Shown here piece after piece: positions 26,792 through 34,242 of a stretch of 64,000 bases of DNA. Source of the DNA: Alphaproteobacteria bacterium (GTDB lineage: Bacteria > Pseudomonadota > Alphaproteobacteria > G02398745 > G023898745); NCBI GenBank assembly GCA_023898745.1, contig CP060237.1:682001-746000 (forward strand), read 5' to 3'. The notes beneath the pieces were generated by a model. That model did not search any database, was not told the DNA's origin, and saw only the letters and a list, made by a program, of their open reading frames with translations. Within the stretch, counting starts at the first letter, position 1; the number at the start of each line of letters is the position of its first letter. A program made the position numbers and the translations under genes.

Positions 26792-27535
26792 TTATTTTAT
26801 TTTATAAACCAAACGGTTTATTGTGATTATGGAAACAATTGCTGATAGTATAAAAACTATAACAGGCATGATTCCAAATATCGCAATTGATGAAAATTCA
26901 TAGAGAAAAGATAAGAGTTGTTGTTTAGATATATAGCCATTTCTTGCAAAGGCTAGGATATTTAGCAATATTATTGTGCCTACAAGCACACCAAAAAAAT
27001 ACTGCCTTAAAAAATACCATTTCACTTTTTTTATTAAATGCAGCTTTGTCGAGCCTAACAAAAGAACGGTTTGAAATGTTCTAAGATTATGCGTTAAAAA
27101 ATGATGCGTTGCCACAAGGATGAGAATGATCAACAGAGCCCCGAATAAGTAGAAAAAGTATTTTGCAACATTAAGGAGTATATGAGAGAAGGGTTCTATA
27201 ACTTCCATATCCTTTATCATAAGACCAGAGGTTTCCGAAAAAAGCTTATCTAACGTTATATTCTCAGTTTTAATATAATATTCATGCTCATGACCTCGCT
27301 GTTGACTCAGCTTAAATGCATCTATTTCATGTGAGTTTTTCAACTCTTCTTTGATTGTTTCGCTTGGGTTGTCCACTACTGACGTTATTGTGATTTTATG
27401 TGTAAAAGGATTGGAAATTTGATTGATACGATCAGAAAAATCAAACATATTACTAAGCAAAATCCCTAAAAATATCACGATAAGCGCAGGAAGAAGAATA
27501 AGACTAGAGGCTCCGGATGCTTTTTTGAGGTACAT
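26792..27535 (-). CDS. ftsX: FtsX-like cell-division permease subunit
   Basis: 247 residues, short for FtsX (about 300), with the family topology. There is one N-terminal membrane segment (SLILLPALIVIFLGILLS), a periplasmic domain of about 100 residues, then three membrane segments (FFYLFGALLIILILVATHH, FFGVLVGTIILLNILAF, FGIMPVIVFILSAIVSI). FtsX with the ATPase FtsE controls septal peptidoglycan hydrolases. The cytoplasmic loop has FQTVLLLGSTKLHLIKKV, matching the FtsX pattern (xxLLxxxGAsxxfIxxxF). ftsE is not adjacent. The name rests on topology and this motif. Confidence 0.72.
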   Translation of the reverse strand: MYLKKASGASSLILLPALIVIFLGILLSNMFDFSDRINQISNPFTHKITITSVVDNPSETIKEELKNSHEIDAFKLSQQRGHEHEYYIKTENITLDKLFSETSGLMIKDMEVIEPFSHILLNVAKYFFYLFGALLIILILVATHHFLTHNLRTFQTVLLLGSTKLHLIKKVKWYFLRQYFFGVLVGTIILLNILAFARNGYISKQQLLSFLYEFSSIAIFGIMPVIVFILSAIVSIITINRLVYKIK

Positions 27536-27615
27536 TTTTTAAAAGCTTTTATTTTATTGTTGCACGTTTTTTATGAGGATATGCAAGCGCTGCACAAAAG
27601 AGGTGTCATGTTTTC

Positions 27616-27702
27616 TGTCATGGCGAAGCCCCAAAGGGGCTGTGGCCATCTGTTTTCTGCAAATGGATGGCCACGACTTGCGTTGCAAGTCTCGCCATGA
27701 CG
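27616..27702. repeat. Family A palindromic repeat upstream of the potD-like gene
   Basis: TGTCATGGCGAAGCCCCAAAGGGGC..GTGGCCATC..GATGGCCACGAC..TCTCGCCATGACGG: both halves carry inner small hairpins (GCCCCAAAGGGGC; ACTTGCGTTGCAAGT). Confidence 0.82.
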
Positions 27703-27745
27703 GTAGAAAAGCAGTATCATACAGAAAAAGCCTCCAATCAAAATA

Positions 27746-28795
27746 ATGAAGCGTCTTGCTTATTTTTTCTTATTTTTTTGCTCAATTGTTATGTTTCCTT
27801 ATTTTTACTCTCAATCGCAGAAAAAAGAAAAGATCTATATTTGCACTTGGGTGGATATGATTCCAAATTCTGTGATCAAGCAGTTTGAGCAAGAAACAGG
27901 CATAAAGGTTTTTTATGACTTTCTTGATAACAGTGATATTTTAGAAGTTAAGTTGTTTACCGGAAATCCAGGGTATGACATTATGACACCTTCAGCAATG
28001 CCACATTTGCACCGGGGAATTGAAATGGGGATTTTTGAGAAGTTAGACAAAAAGAAGCTTCCAAACCTTAAAAATATTTCTGAATCCGTTTATGAAAAAA
28101 TAAAATCTGTTAAAGATTACGGGATTGTATATGGGTTTGGAACATTTGGATTACTATATAATTCAGAGGTTGTGGAGCGCATTTTTCCTGTAGTTGATTC
28201 ATATGAGATGCTGTTTGATCCTGAAAAGATCAAAAAAATTGCCCCTTATGGCGTGGCTTTGAGCGATGAATGGCAAGATGTTTTGACATCAATTTTGAAT
28301 TTTTACAAGACAGATGATATGAAAAAGGCTTACAAGGTTTTGAGCAAGATTCGTTTGCATATCAAATATTTCAACGTCTCACGACATGCAAATGATTTTG
28401 CTATGGAAGAAATTGTTGTGTCATTTACCCCAAACCACGAAGCCATAAAGGCTGTGAAGTTTTCGGAAAATAAAAAGTTTAAGTTTATGATCCCGAAAGA
28501 TGAAAAGAATTTTTGGTGTGATACGTTAGCTATTGTGAAAAAGGCACCGCATTTAAAGAATGCCTATAAATTTATCAACTTTTTGCTTAGACCTGATATT
28601 GCTGCAAAAATTACAAATGAGACTTTGTTGCCTAATGGTGTGTCTTATCAATATCGACATTTGGTGAGAGAAGATATTCGCAACAATAAACAGCTATTTT
28701 TAGATGATATTGAGAAGTATCATTTGCATAAAACAATGACGTTGAAAGAGTATCGCGAGGTGTCAGAGAATTGGATGCGAATTGTGATGCGTTAG
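27746..28795 (+). CDS. potD: Spermidine/putrescine-type ABC transporter substrate-binding protein
   Basis: 349 residues, normal for PotD/PotF periplasmic binding proteins. A signal peptide (MKRLAYFFLFFCSIVMFPYFYS) is followed by KIYICTWVDMIPNSVIKQFEQETG, split across the usual N-terminal strand and helix. GYDIMTPSA, YGFGTFGLLYNSEVV, FWCDTLAIVKKAPHLKNAYKFINFLL and SYQYRHLV are also family-like. It has a conventional signal peptide, unlike most lineage-specific genes here. No permease or ATPase gene is adjacent, so it is an orphan or its partners are elsewhere. Polyamine specificity is inferred from the family. Confidence 0.88.
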   Translation: MKRLAYFFLFFCSIVMFPYFYSQSQKKEKIYICTWVDMIPNSVIKQFEQETGIKVFYDFLDNSDILEVKLFTGNPGYDIMTPSAMPHLHRGIEMGIFEKLDKKKLPNLKNISESVYEKIKSVKDYGIVYGFGTFGLLYNSEVVERIFPVVDSYEMLFDPEKIKKIAPYGVALSDEWQDVLTSILNFYKTDDMKKAYKVLSKIRLHIKYFNVSRHANDFAMEEIVVSFTPNHEAIKAVKFSENKKFKFMIPKDEKNFWCDTLAIVKKAPHLKNAYKFINFLLRPDIAAKITNETLLPNGVSYQYRHLVREDIRNNKQLFLDDIEKYHLHKTMTLKEYREVSENWMRIVMR

Positions 28796-28843
28796 TTACT
28801 GAAATGCCGTCATCATGAAGAGCGAGGCGAGTTGCTGAAATGT

Positions 28844-28979
28844 CGTCATCACGATCTGATTCATCCTCACGAGTTAAATATGCGCAGATGTCATCACGAG
28901 CCTTGCGTAGCAAGGCGTGGTGATCCAGAAAAACATGGATGGCCACGATTTTCTTTCGAAAATCTCGCCATGACGGTCG
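28844..28979. repeat. 136-bp repeat, inverted partner of 31979-32114
   Basis: Carries CGTCATCACGATCTGATTC, AAATATGCGCAGA, CCTTGCGTAGCAAGGCGTGG and GATTTTCTTTCGAAAATCTC. Compared by eye with the reverse complement of 31979-32114, it differs at only about six positions and has the same length. A further truncated end lies just before it (28807-28840). Confidence 0.85.
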
Positions 28980-29002
28980 CTGTCTATTAATTTCTCTAGA
29001 AG

Positions 29003-29037
29003 AAAAGCCTGCATGGTTAAGTATTGAAGGCTTTTTT
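29003..29037 (+). terminator. Possible rho-independent terminator after the potD-like gene
   Basis: AAAGCCT ... AGGCTTTTTT with a 15-nt loop. It lies between repeats downstream of the potD-like gene and may also serve the opposite strand weakly. Together with the repeats at 28844-28979 and 29065-29148 it accounts for the 305-bp gap after that gene. Confidence 0.45.
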
Positions 29038-29064
29038 GGATTTTAGAAAACTCGTGGGGACGGG

Positions 29065-29148
29065 TCAGATTACGAGGAGCGAAGCGACGTGGTGATCTAT
29101 CTATTTTGTGGATGGTCGCGGCTTTCTGATGGAAACCTCGCCATGACG
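29065..29148. repeat. Family A palindromic repeat overlapping a small gene
   Basis: CAGATTACGAGGAGCGAAGCGACGTGGTGATC..GATGGTCGCGGC..CCTCGCCATGACG. The minus-strand small gene ending at 29101 reads through its right half, so the last 16 codons of that gene are repeat-derived. Confidence 0.8.
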
Positions 29149-29244
29149 ATCATCCAGTTGCTTCTTTCCCATATCTGAAGCAATACGGCGTTTAATATTC
29201 TTTTTTAAAGCTTTTGCAAGACGGTCCTTTCTGTCTTGCTTCAT
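29101..29244 (-). CDS. Small basic alphaproteobacterial-type protein with repeat-derived tail
   Basis: 47 residues, too short for most gene finders. The first 31 residues, MKQDRKDRLAKALKKNIKRR and what follows, resemble the small conserved alphaproteobacterial proteins of the type RxERLAxALRxNLxRRKxQ. The remaining 16 residues (DRHGEVSIRKPRPSTK) are translated from a family A repeat, which also provides the TAG stop. It starts in an ATGA overlap with the Tim44-like gene, so it is translationally coupled to it. Function unknown in the family. Confidence 0.68.
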   Translation of the reverse strand: MKQDRKDRLAKALKKNIKRRIASDMGKKQLDDRHGEVSIRKPRPSTK

Positions 29245-29762
29245 CCCATTTTTACCAATTTCCAGTCGCCCGTTCTTTTCAGATTCTTATTTTTTTCGCT
29301 CAAGCGTTTTTCGAATACAAAAAAGTCCACAACATTATCTGTAAACTCTTCCATTTCAGGACCTGAGATAACCTGTTCGCTTTGAAATTCAGCTTTAATA
29401 GATACAATATTGCCGCTTTCATCTTGTTTCACTTCGATATCGCGAATTTCACAAGATGGCTCATTTTTGAATGAATGGGTAAAGTTTGTGCTGTCACGTT
29501 CTTTGATACTTGCCTTTAATGATTCTAGAATGTCATTGTTTACTTTAGGTGCGATTGTTTGCAAGGTTCCTGTGGAGAAACAGCTATAAATTTCCTTGAA
29601 AAATGTTAAAAATTCTTGTTTCAAATCATCTTTTTGCTTATTAATGCTTTCAACCAAATCTTCTGGTGTAGAAGGGGTTTTGCTAGCAGGTTTTTTAGGG
29701 AGTTTATCCGCGTAAGCTACGATAAGATAAAGCGTGCAGAACACGATAAATAGGTAGAGCAT
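29241..29762 (-). CDS. Tim44-like domain protein
   Basis: 173 residues. An N-terminal hydrophobic segment (MLYLFIVFCTLYLIVAYA) is followed by a polar linker and a Tim44-like domain. KQEFLTFFKEIYSCFSTGTL has the pattern of the domain's first helix. SCEIRDIEVKQDESGNIVSI is its beta strand pair, and VDFFVFEKRLSEKN..GDWKLVKM is its usual end (WxFxR...WxLxx). Mitochondrial Tim44 tethers the import motor; bacterial relatives are inner-membrane-associated adaptors of unclear job. The small basic gene overlaps its stop by 4 bp. Confidence 0.75.
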   Translation of the reverse strand: MLYLFIVFCTLYLIVAYADKLPKKPASKTPSTPEDLVESINKQKDDLKQEFLTFFKEIYSCFSTGTLQTIAPKVNNDILESLKASIKERDSTNFTHSFKNEPSCEIRDIEVKQDESGNIVSIKAEFQSEQVISGPEMEEFTDNVVDFFVFEKRLSEKNKNLKRTGDWKLVKMG

Positions 29763-29853
29763 ACAAAAAACTATGTCTTTCTATAGAGTCAGGATAGAAC
29801 GAATTTGTTGACGATGTCAAAAGTGTGGAGCAATCAGGAGATGGTTATCACTC

Positions 29854-29907
29854 CGTCATCTTCCGAAGGTAGACTCAAGAAGATCCTTCGTTTTACTCAG
29901 GATGACG
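29854..29907. repeat. Family B palindromic repeat
   Basis: CGTCATCTTCCGAAGG..AGAAGATCCTTCG..CTCAGGATGACG, a degraded family B copy upstream of the pseudogene at 29924. Confidence 0.65.
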
Positions 29908-29923
29908 TAGGATTTGAGATGCG

Positions 29924-30185
29924 TTGCTTGTTTTTTTATTTGTAAATGTTTTGATCAATCCGAATATTGGCGGAAGTCGCATGAGTTGCAATATAGAGGC
30001 GAAGGATGTTGCTGACTATAGGTTTTTAGAGCAACAGATTCAGTTGAGGCTCAAGTTTTAGATCTGGTTCAAGCATTTCATGTTTTAAGAGAGGTAGATT
30101 TTGACAAAAAAAACTTAAAAAAGAAACTAATGGCATAACTATAAAAGAAGTAACTGATACGATTGCTAAAGTGAACGCTTTATAA
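29924..30185 (+). pseudogene. Frameshifted remnant with the short hydrophobic start
   Basis: Reading from TTG 29924 gives LLVFLFVNVLINPNIGGSR..., ending at TAG 30060. Just after, a second frame reads SVEAQVLDLVQAFHVLREVD, and past a poly-A run (30115-30125) a third reads ITIKEVTDTIAKVNAL before TAA at 30185. This looks like one gene with at least two small frameshifts, and its start matches the short hydrophobic leaders of intact genes. In the gap to 30374 another short coding-like stretch (HGTYELAMDVYVSHQWLRP) ends at TAA 30318 and may be part of the same ruin. The opposite-strand open frame at 30026-30208 is rejected. Confidence 0.55.
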
Positions 30186-30374
30186 GATATAACGTGAGCA
30201 CTGACCACAATAATTAATTATTCAAACAACCACAAGAAAAAGTGGTAAACATGGAACGTACGAGTTAGCAATGGATGTTTATGTATCACATCAATGGTTG
30301 CGCCCTAAGGAAGATTAACCTTCCCTTAAGCAAAAACCTATTCTACTATAAACAAAACATCCCAAAACTCACCC

Positions 30375-31826
30375 ATGTTTTTTCTTTTTCTCTTTCCCAA
30401 GTTAACTCAAGATAAGGTTGATCATTTTATTCATCACATAAAAACACAAAAAGAAAAACACAACCTGCCAGGAACATTATTCATTGGCATCGTACATAAC
30501 AACAAACAAGAGCAGTATTTTATCGGCAAATCTTTTCCAGATAAAGAGCAAACAGTTATTCCCATTGCATCCCTTACAAAAGCCATCACCGCACATCTCA
30601 TTTGTATCCTTGCGCATAAAGGTTTTCTAAGTCTTGAGGATCCGCTCAAAAAATATTTTCCAGATCTCAAACTTCCACATGATGCCCCACTTACCATTAA
30701 AGATATATTAGCGCAGCGCATGGGTGTGAAATCCTTTTCTGGAGAATCGTTACTCTTACTTGGATTTTCCTTAGATGAAATTTATCAAAAGACCAAATAT
30801 TTCCAAAAAAATAAACGACCAAAAGTTGATTTTTCTTATCAAAACTTTTTCTTTGGTTTGTTGGAGAGGGTGATAGAAAAAACCACAAATAAAACCATCA
30901 ATGAAGTGGCAAAAGACTATATTTTTGATCCACTTGATATGAAATCAGCACACTATCTTATGCCTAAAAAATGGTGGCAATTCTGGCGCAAAACGCCAAA
31001 TTTCCCGCCATTTTATGTATATGGCCCTACACAGACACAGCTTAGCGCTGATCTATATAAAGCGCGTGCAAGCATGGGTGTGGTAATGTCATGTGCGGAT
31101 ATGATGAAATGGCTTAAATATTCTATGACCCAAAAAGATACACTTTTGCCTAAAGAGATTCTCAATGAGGTTTTTGGAAATCTAGCGTCTTTTGAGCCAA
31201 AGTCATATGATACACAGTTTGCCTTGAAGCGACTCAAGGGAAGAATCAACTATGGTTTGGGTTGGTATAACATGATGTATGCTGGGCATAAGATTTATTT
31301 CCATATGGCATCTCGTGTGGGTATTAGAGCTTATATTGCCTTTGACCCTAAAGAAGAGTTTGGGTTAATTATTTTTCATAACTATGGCGGGTTAGAAATC
31401 AACATGTTGCCAGAGGCGGTGCGCGCGAAGTTTTTGGATATTGCCTATGATTGCCCTGAATATGACTGGATAGAAGAAGTAGCGCAGAGCAAAAAAGAAT
31501 ATATTAATAGTGTAAGATCCAGTTTTGAAAGTGAGAAAATGTTTCCAACTCCAGCTGGACCGCTGGATCAATTTGTTGGGTGTTACGAGCATGCTATGTA
31601 TGGCATAGCTGAAATTACCAAGAAAAATGATAAGCTTTATATGAAATTTCATGGCGCAATATATCCATTAACGCATCATAATGGTAATAAGTTTATTTAT
31701 GGATCTAAAACTTTAGGTGCCTTTGATAAGTGGATTTATTTTGGTTACAACAAAAAAGCACAGATGACGCTGCAAAGTAGTGCGATGTATGAAGGGGAAT
31801 CACCGTTGTTTGTTAAGATATCCTAG
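30375..31826 (+). CDS. Serine hydrolase of the beta-lactamase / penicillin-binding fold
   Basis: 483 residues. The class C beta-lactamase-like fold is shown by IPIASLTKAITAH (SxxK with Ser 66 and Lys 69), DFSYQNFFFG (YxN with Tyr 155 and Asn 157), a DPLKKYFPDLKLP lid region and INYGLGWYNM. A C-terminal beta domain follows (QFVGCYEHAMYGIAEITKKN), as in many family members with a lipocalin-like tail. The start MFFLFLFPKLTQDKVD is short and hydrophobic; no standard signal peptide. Members include DD-peptidases, esterases and lactamase-like proteins; the substrate here cannot be read. It lies within the segment bounded by the 136-bp inverted repeats. Confidence 0.85.
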   Translation: MFFLFLFPKLTQDKVDHFIHHIKTQKEKHNLPGTLFIGIVHNNKQEQYFIGKSFPDKEQTVIPIASLTKAITAHLICILAHKGFLSLEDPLKKYFPDLKLPHDAPLTIKDILAQRMGVKSFSGESLLLLGFSLDEIYQKTKYFQKNKRPKVDFSYQNFFFGLLERVIEKTTNKTINEVAKDYIFDPLDMKSAHYLMPKKWWQFWRKTPNFPPFYVYGPTQTQLSADLYKARASMGVVMSCADMMKWLKYSMTQKDTLLPKEILNEVFGNLASFEPKSYDTQFALKRLKGRINYGLGWYNMMYAGHKIYFHMASRVGIRAYIAFDPKEEFGLIIFHNYGGLEINMLPEAVRAKFLDIAYDCPEYDWIEEVAQSKKEYINSVRSSFESEKMFPTPAGPLDQFVGCYEHAMYGIAEITKKNDKLYMKFHGAIYPLTHHNGNKFIYGSKTLGAFDKWIYFGYNKKAQMTLQSSAMYEGESPLFVKIS

Positions 31827-31836
31827 CTATACGCAC

Positions 31837-32114
31837 CGTCATGGCGAATCCGCCGTAGGTGGATGTGGCCATCCATCCGTCTTTGCTAATTTTACCAAAG
31901 GTAAAATTTAGCTACGACAAGATCTATCGAGTCGGAGTGTGCGAAGCGTATGTCTCGCCGAAGCGCAAAGAAGGACAACGACCGTCATGGCGAGATTTTC
32001 GAAAGAAAATCGTGGCCATCCATGTTTTTCTGGATCACCACGCCTTGCTATGCAAGGCTCGTGATGACGTCTGCGCATATTTAATTCGTGGGGATGAATC
32101 AGCTCGTGATGACG
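31837..32114. repeat. Composite repeat; right part is the 136-bp inverted partner of 28844-28979
   Basis: The left part (31837-31978) is a copy of the composite repeat core (TAAAATTTAGCTACGACAAG; GTCTCGCCGAAGCGCAAAGA). The right part (31979-32114) is the inverted twin of 28844-28979. The rnd gene ends inside it. Together they fill the 272-bp gap after the serine hydrolase. Confidence 0.85.
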
Positions 32115-33076
32115 GTTGTTAGTTCATCTTTAAGGATGACGTTGCGCCACCCCTCCAAAAACACATTCTTCTCAAGTGGGGATTTCACCAATTTCGCAAT
32201 TTCAAACGGATAATTCATATATCGTTTAGGGATATCATTTTGCTTCGCTATTTTGAAAATTCGCTTAGCCATTCGTTGAAATTGGATAACATCTTTGCCG
32301 GTCATGTGCAAAAACATGTCTCTTGGTATATGACAATCCCAAAACATAGTATCTGGCGTCATATTATGAATCACCATATCCTTATAAACGCGGCGCCTAG
32401 GGATGTTCTTAAATCTTGCATAATGCTCACGCCACAATACCAACTCTCGCTTTAGATCTAGGTAGCGATTTTTGGGATGAAAAAAATTTTTCTTAAAATA
32501 ATCTAATCCCAGATCAGTAATTTGACTAAATATTACCGCAGATTCCTCTAAAACCCAATTATATCGATGCTTCTCTTTAAGTTTTTTCTTAAAATTTTTA
32601 TAGATAGGTATTAAATAATGCGCATCATTATATGCATATTGAATGGCGGTTTCTTGTAAAGGGCGCTTGCGCCAGTCTAAGCTTTGATGTTCTTTATCGA
32701 TTTCTATATGGCAGACATCTAAAATCACCTCAGATAAGCTTGCGCTATCGCGATACCTTAAAAAATCACAGGCAATTTGAAGGTCAAAAATAGGAGATAG
32801 AAGGATATCATACTGATAAAAAATTGCCTCCATGTCCTGACGACCAGAGAAAAAAAGCTTTAAGATATCAGTTGTATTAATTTTTTCTAAAAGTGGCTTA
32901 ATATCTACTGTAAGCGGGTCAATAACAACAGTTTCTTCAATGGAGCTTATTTGAAATAAACATACAATAGGAAAAAAGGTATCTTTGCGGATAAACTCCA
33001 CATCGATACCTACATAAAAACTTGGATTAAAACTTTTTAACCAACGATCAAATGCGTCTTGATCATTGATAAACAT
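32099..33076 (-). CDS. rnd: Ribonuclease D
   Basis: 325 residues, slightly short of RNase D (about 375). It is a 3'-5' exoribonuclease of the DEDDy type that trims tRNA precursors. The metal-binding acidic residues lie in FYVGIDVEFIR (Exo I), KLFFSGRQDMEAI (Exo II) and AIQYAYNDAHYL (Exo III, with the Tyr). An HRDC-like helical C-terminus follows. The last residues, VITS and the TGA stop, are encoded by the end of a repeat element, so the C-terminus has been replaced or extended by repeat DNA. Its ATG overlaps the rpmJ stop by one base (TAATG). Confidence 0.92.
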   Translation of the reverse strand: MFINDQDAFDRWLKSFNPSFYVGIDVEFIRKDTFFPIVCLFQISSIEETVVIDPLTVDIKPLLEKINTTDILKLFFSGRQDMEAIFYQYDILLSPIFDLQIACDFLRYRDSASLSEVILDVCHIEIDKEHQSLDWRKRPLQETAIQYAYNDAHYLIPIYKNFKKKLKEKHRYNWVLEESAVIFSQITDLGLDYFKKNFFHPKNRYLDLKRELVLWREHYARFKNIPRRRVYKDMVIHNMTPDTMFWDCHIPRDMFLHMTGKDVIQFQRMAKRIFKIAKQNDIPKRYMNYPFEIAKLVKSPLEKNVFLEGWRNVILKDELTTVITS

Positions 33077-33201
33077 TAACCTTGACGTGCCTTAAATCTT
33101 GGATTTTTCTTACAGATAACATATAAACGCCCTTTACGTCTTACGATTTGGCAGTTCTTATCTCTGGATCTTAATGTTTTAAGAGAATTTGCGACTTTCA
33201 T
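33076..33201 (-). CDS. rpmJ: Ribosomal protein L36
   Basis: 41 residues, too short for many ORF finders: [20 protein letters not shown], then [21 protein letters not shown]. This is the Proteobacterial L36 form with a partial zinc-binding set (Cys 17 and Cys 30, no full CCCH). It binds 23S rRNA in the large subunit. It is upstream of rnd, with TAATG overlap of stop and start, so rnd translation is coupled to a ribosomal-protein gene. Confidence 0.95.
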   Translation of the reverse strand: MKVANSLKTLRSRDKNCQIVRRKGRLYVICKKNPRFKARQG

Positions 33202-33268
33202 TTTTTCTTATTTTCCCATATCCTACTTAAATATAGCGAATTTGATGATGAAACACAATCTATCCCTT

Positions 33269-33341
33269 CGTCATTCTAAGTGTAGTGAAGAATCTTCTTA
33301 ATATATTAAGAAGATTCTTTCGCCTCCAATTCAGGATGACG
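33269..33341. repeat. Family B palindromic repeat between rpmJ and pgpA
   Basis: CGTCATTCTAAG ... CAGGATGACG enclose the near-perfect inner hairpin AAGAATCTTCTTAATA / TATTAAGAAGATTCTT. It starts about 70 bp upstream of rpmJ and could act as a terminator for pgpA. Confidence 0.8.
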
Positions 33342-33346
33342 TGATT

Positions 33347-33811
33347 TTAATGAATCATTGGAGGTAATACTAAATACGTGAATCCAAAAGCCATGATTCC
33401 AGCCAATAAATCATCCAGTACTACAGCAAGAGCGTGGGTTTTTTTGTGTGACAAAAGATACTGGTCAATTGGACGGATAGGGACTGGTTTCCAGATGTCG
33501 AACAACCGAAAGAATAAAAATCCTAAGATTAAAGAGAAAGCGTTCCAATAAGGGCAAAATGCTTGAATTAATAGTAAGCACAGCATTATTCCGAGAAACT
33601 CATCTATAACAATCCAGCTAGGATCAAGCTCTTCATTGTAAAATGAAATAAAAAAAACACTAACAATGCTTAATACAAATAAAAACATCCATGACATATG
33701 GATAAATACACAAAATAAAAAACCTAGGATACTTCCAAAGGTGCCAGGGGCAAATGGGATATACCCTAGGTAAAAACAAGAAAGAAAGGCGCGAACACCT
33801 TCTTTGAACAT
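33347..33811 (-). CDS. pgpA: Phosphatidylglycerophosphatase A
   Basis: 154 residues, normal PgpA length. It removes the phosphate from phosphatidylglycerophosphate to give phosphatidylglycerol, at the inner membrane. The family motifs GYIPFAPGTFGSILG, DPSWIVIDEFLG, FFRLFDIWKPVPI and VVLDDLLAG are all seen, with three or four membrane segments between. It starts at the last base of the hupB stop (TAATG), so the two are coupled. Confidence 0.95.
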   Translation of the reverse strand: MFKEGVRAFLSCFYLGYIPFAPGTFGSILGFLFCVFIHMSWMFLFVLSIVSVFFISFYNEELDPSWIVIDEFLGIMLCLLLIQAFCPYWNAFSLILGFLFFRLFDIWKPVPIRPIDQYLLSHKKTHALAVVLDDLLAGIMAFGFTYLVLPPMIH

Positions 33812-34089
33812 TATTTTTTGTTTACAGCTTCTTTGAATGCTTTTCCAGGTGAGAAGCGTGGCAAATCCATAGCAGCGATTTTGATTACTTCACCAGTCTT
33901 TGGGTTTCTTCCTTCACGAGCTTTTCTTTTGGAAATTTTGAAGCTTCCGAATCCTACGAAAGAAGCGTCACTTCCCTTTTTCAAAGATTCGATGATTGAT
34001 GAAAAAACGGAATCAACAGCTTGAGTTGAATCTTTTTTTGTTAATCCAGTGTCTTTCATTACACGAGCAATAAGGTCTCCCTTGTTCAT
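33811..34089 (-). CDS. hupB: DNA-binding protein HU
   Basis: 92 residues, the standard size for HU, a dimeric DNA-bending nucleoid protein. It has the helical N-terminus MNKGDLIARVMKDTGLTKKD, the GFGSFKISKRKAREGRNPKT arm entry and the PRFSPGKAFKEAVN end. It diverges from the LysM lipoprotein gene; both promoters must lie in 34090-34242. The downstream gene pgpA is coupled through TAATG. Confidence 0.97.
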   Translation of the reverse strand: MNKGDLIARVMKDTGLTKKDSTQAVDSVFSSIIESLKKGSDASFVGFGSFKISKRKAREGRNPKTGEVIKIAAMDLPRFSPGKAFKEAVNKK

Positions 34090-34242
34090 ATTTAGTCTCT
34101 AAAATAGATTTTCTCTAAGGACAGACTACACAAAAGCACTAGTCTTGAAAAGGGGTTTTAGTTGATTTTTTCGACTTTTTTCAACTTTTTTTAGAAAAAA
34201 AAGCATGCTCTCCTAAAAATAGGGGTAGGTGAAGGTAAAACC

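Noticed and set aside
27667..27888. Plus-strand frame overlapping the start of the potD-like gene
   Set aside because: It starts in a repeat and overlaps a convincing signal peptide and binding-protein sequence in another frame.
30026..30208. Minus-strand 60-codon frame with hydrophobic composition
   Set aside because: It is antisense to the multi-frame gene remnant at 29924-30185, starts at GTG without a ribosome-binding site and has no other support.
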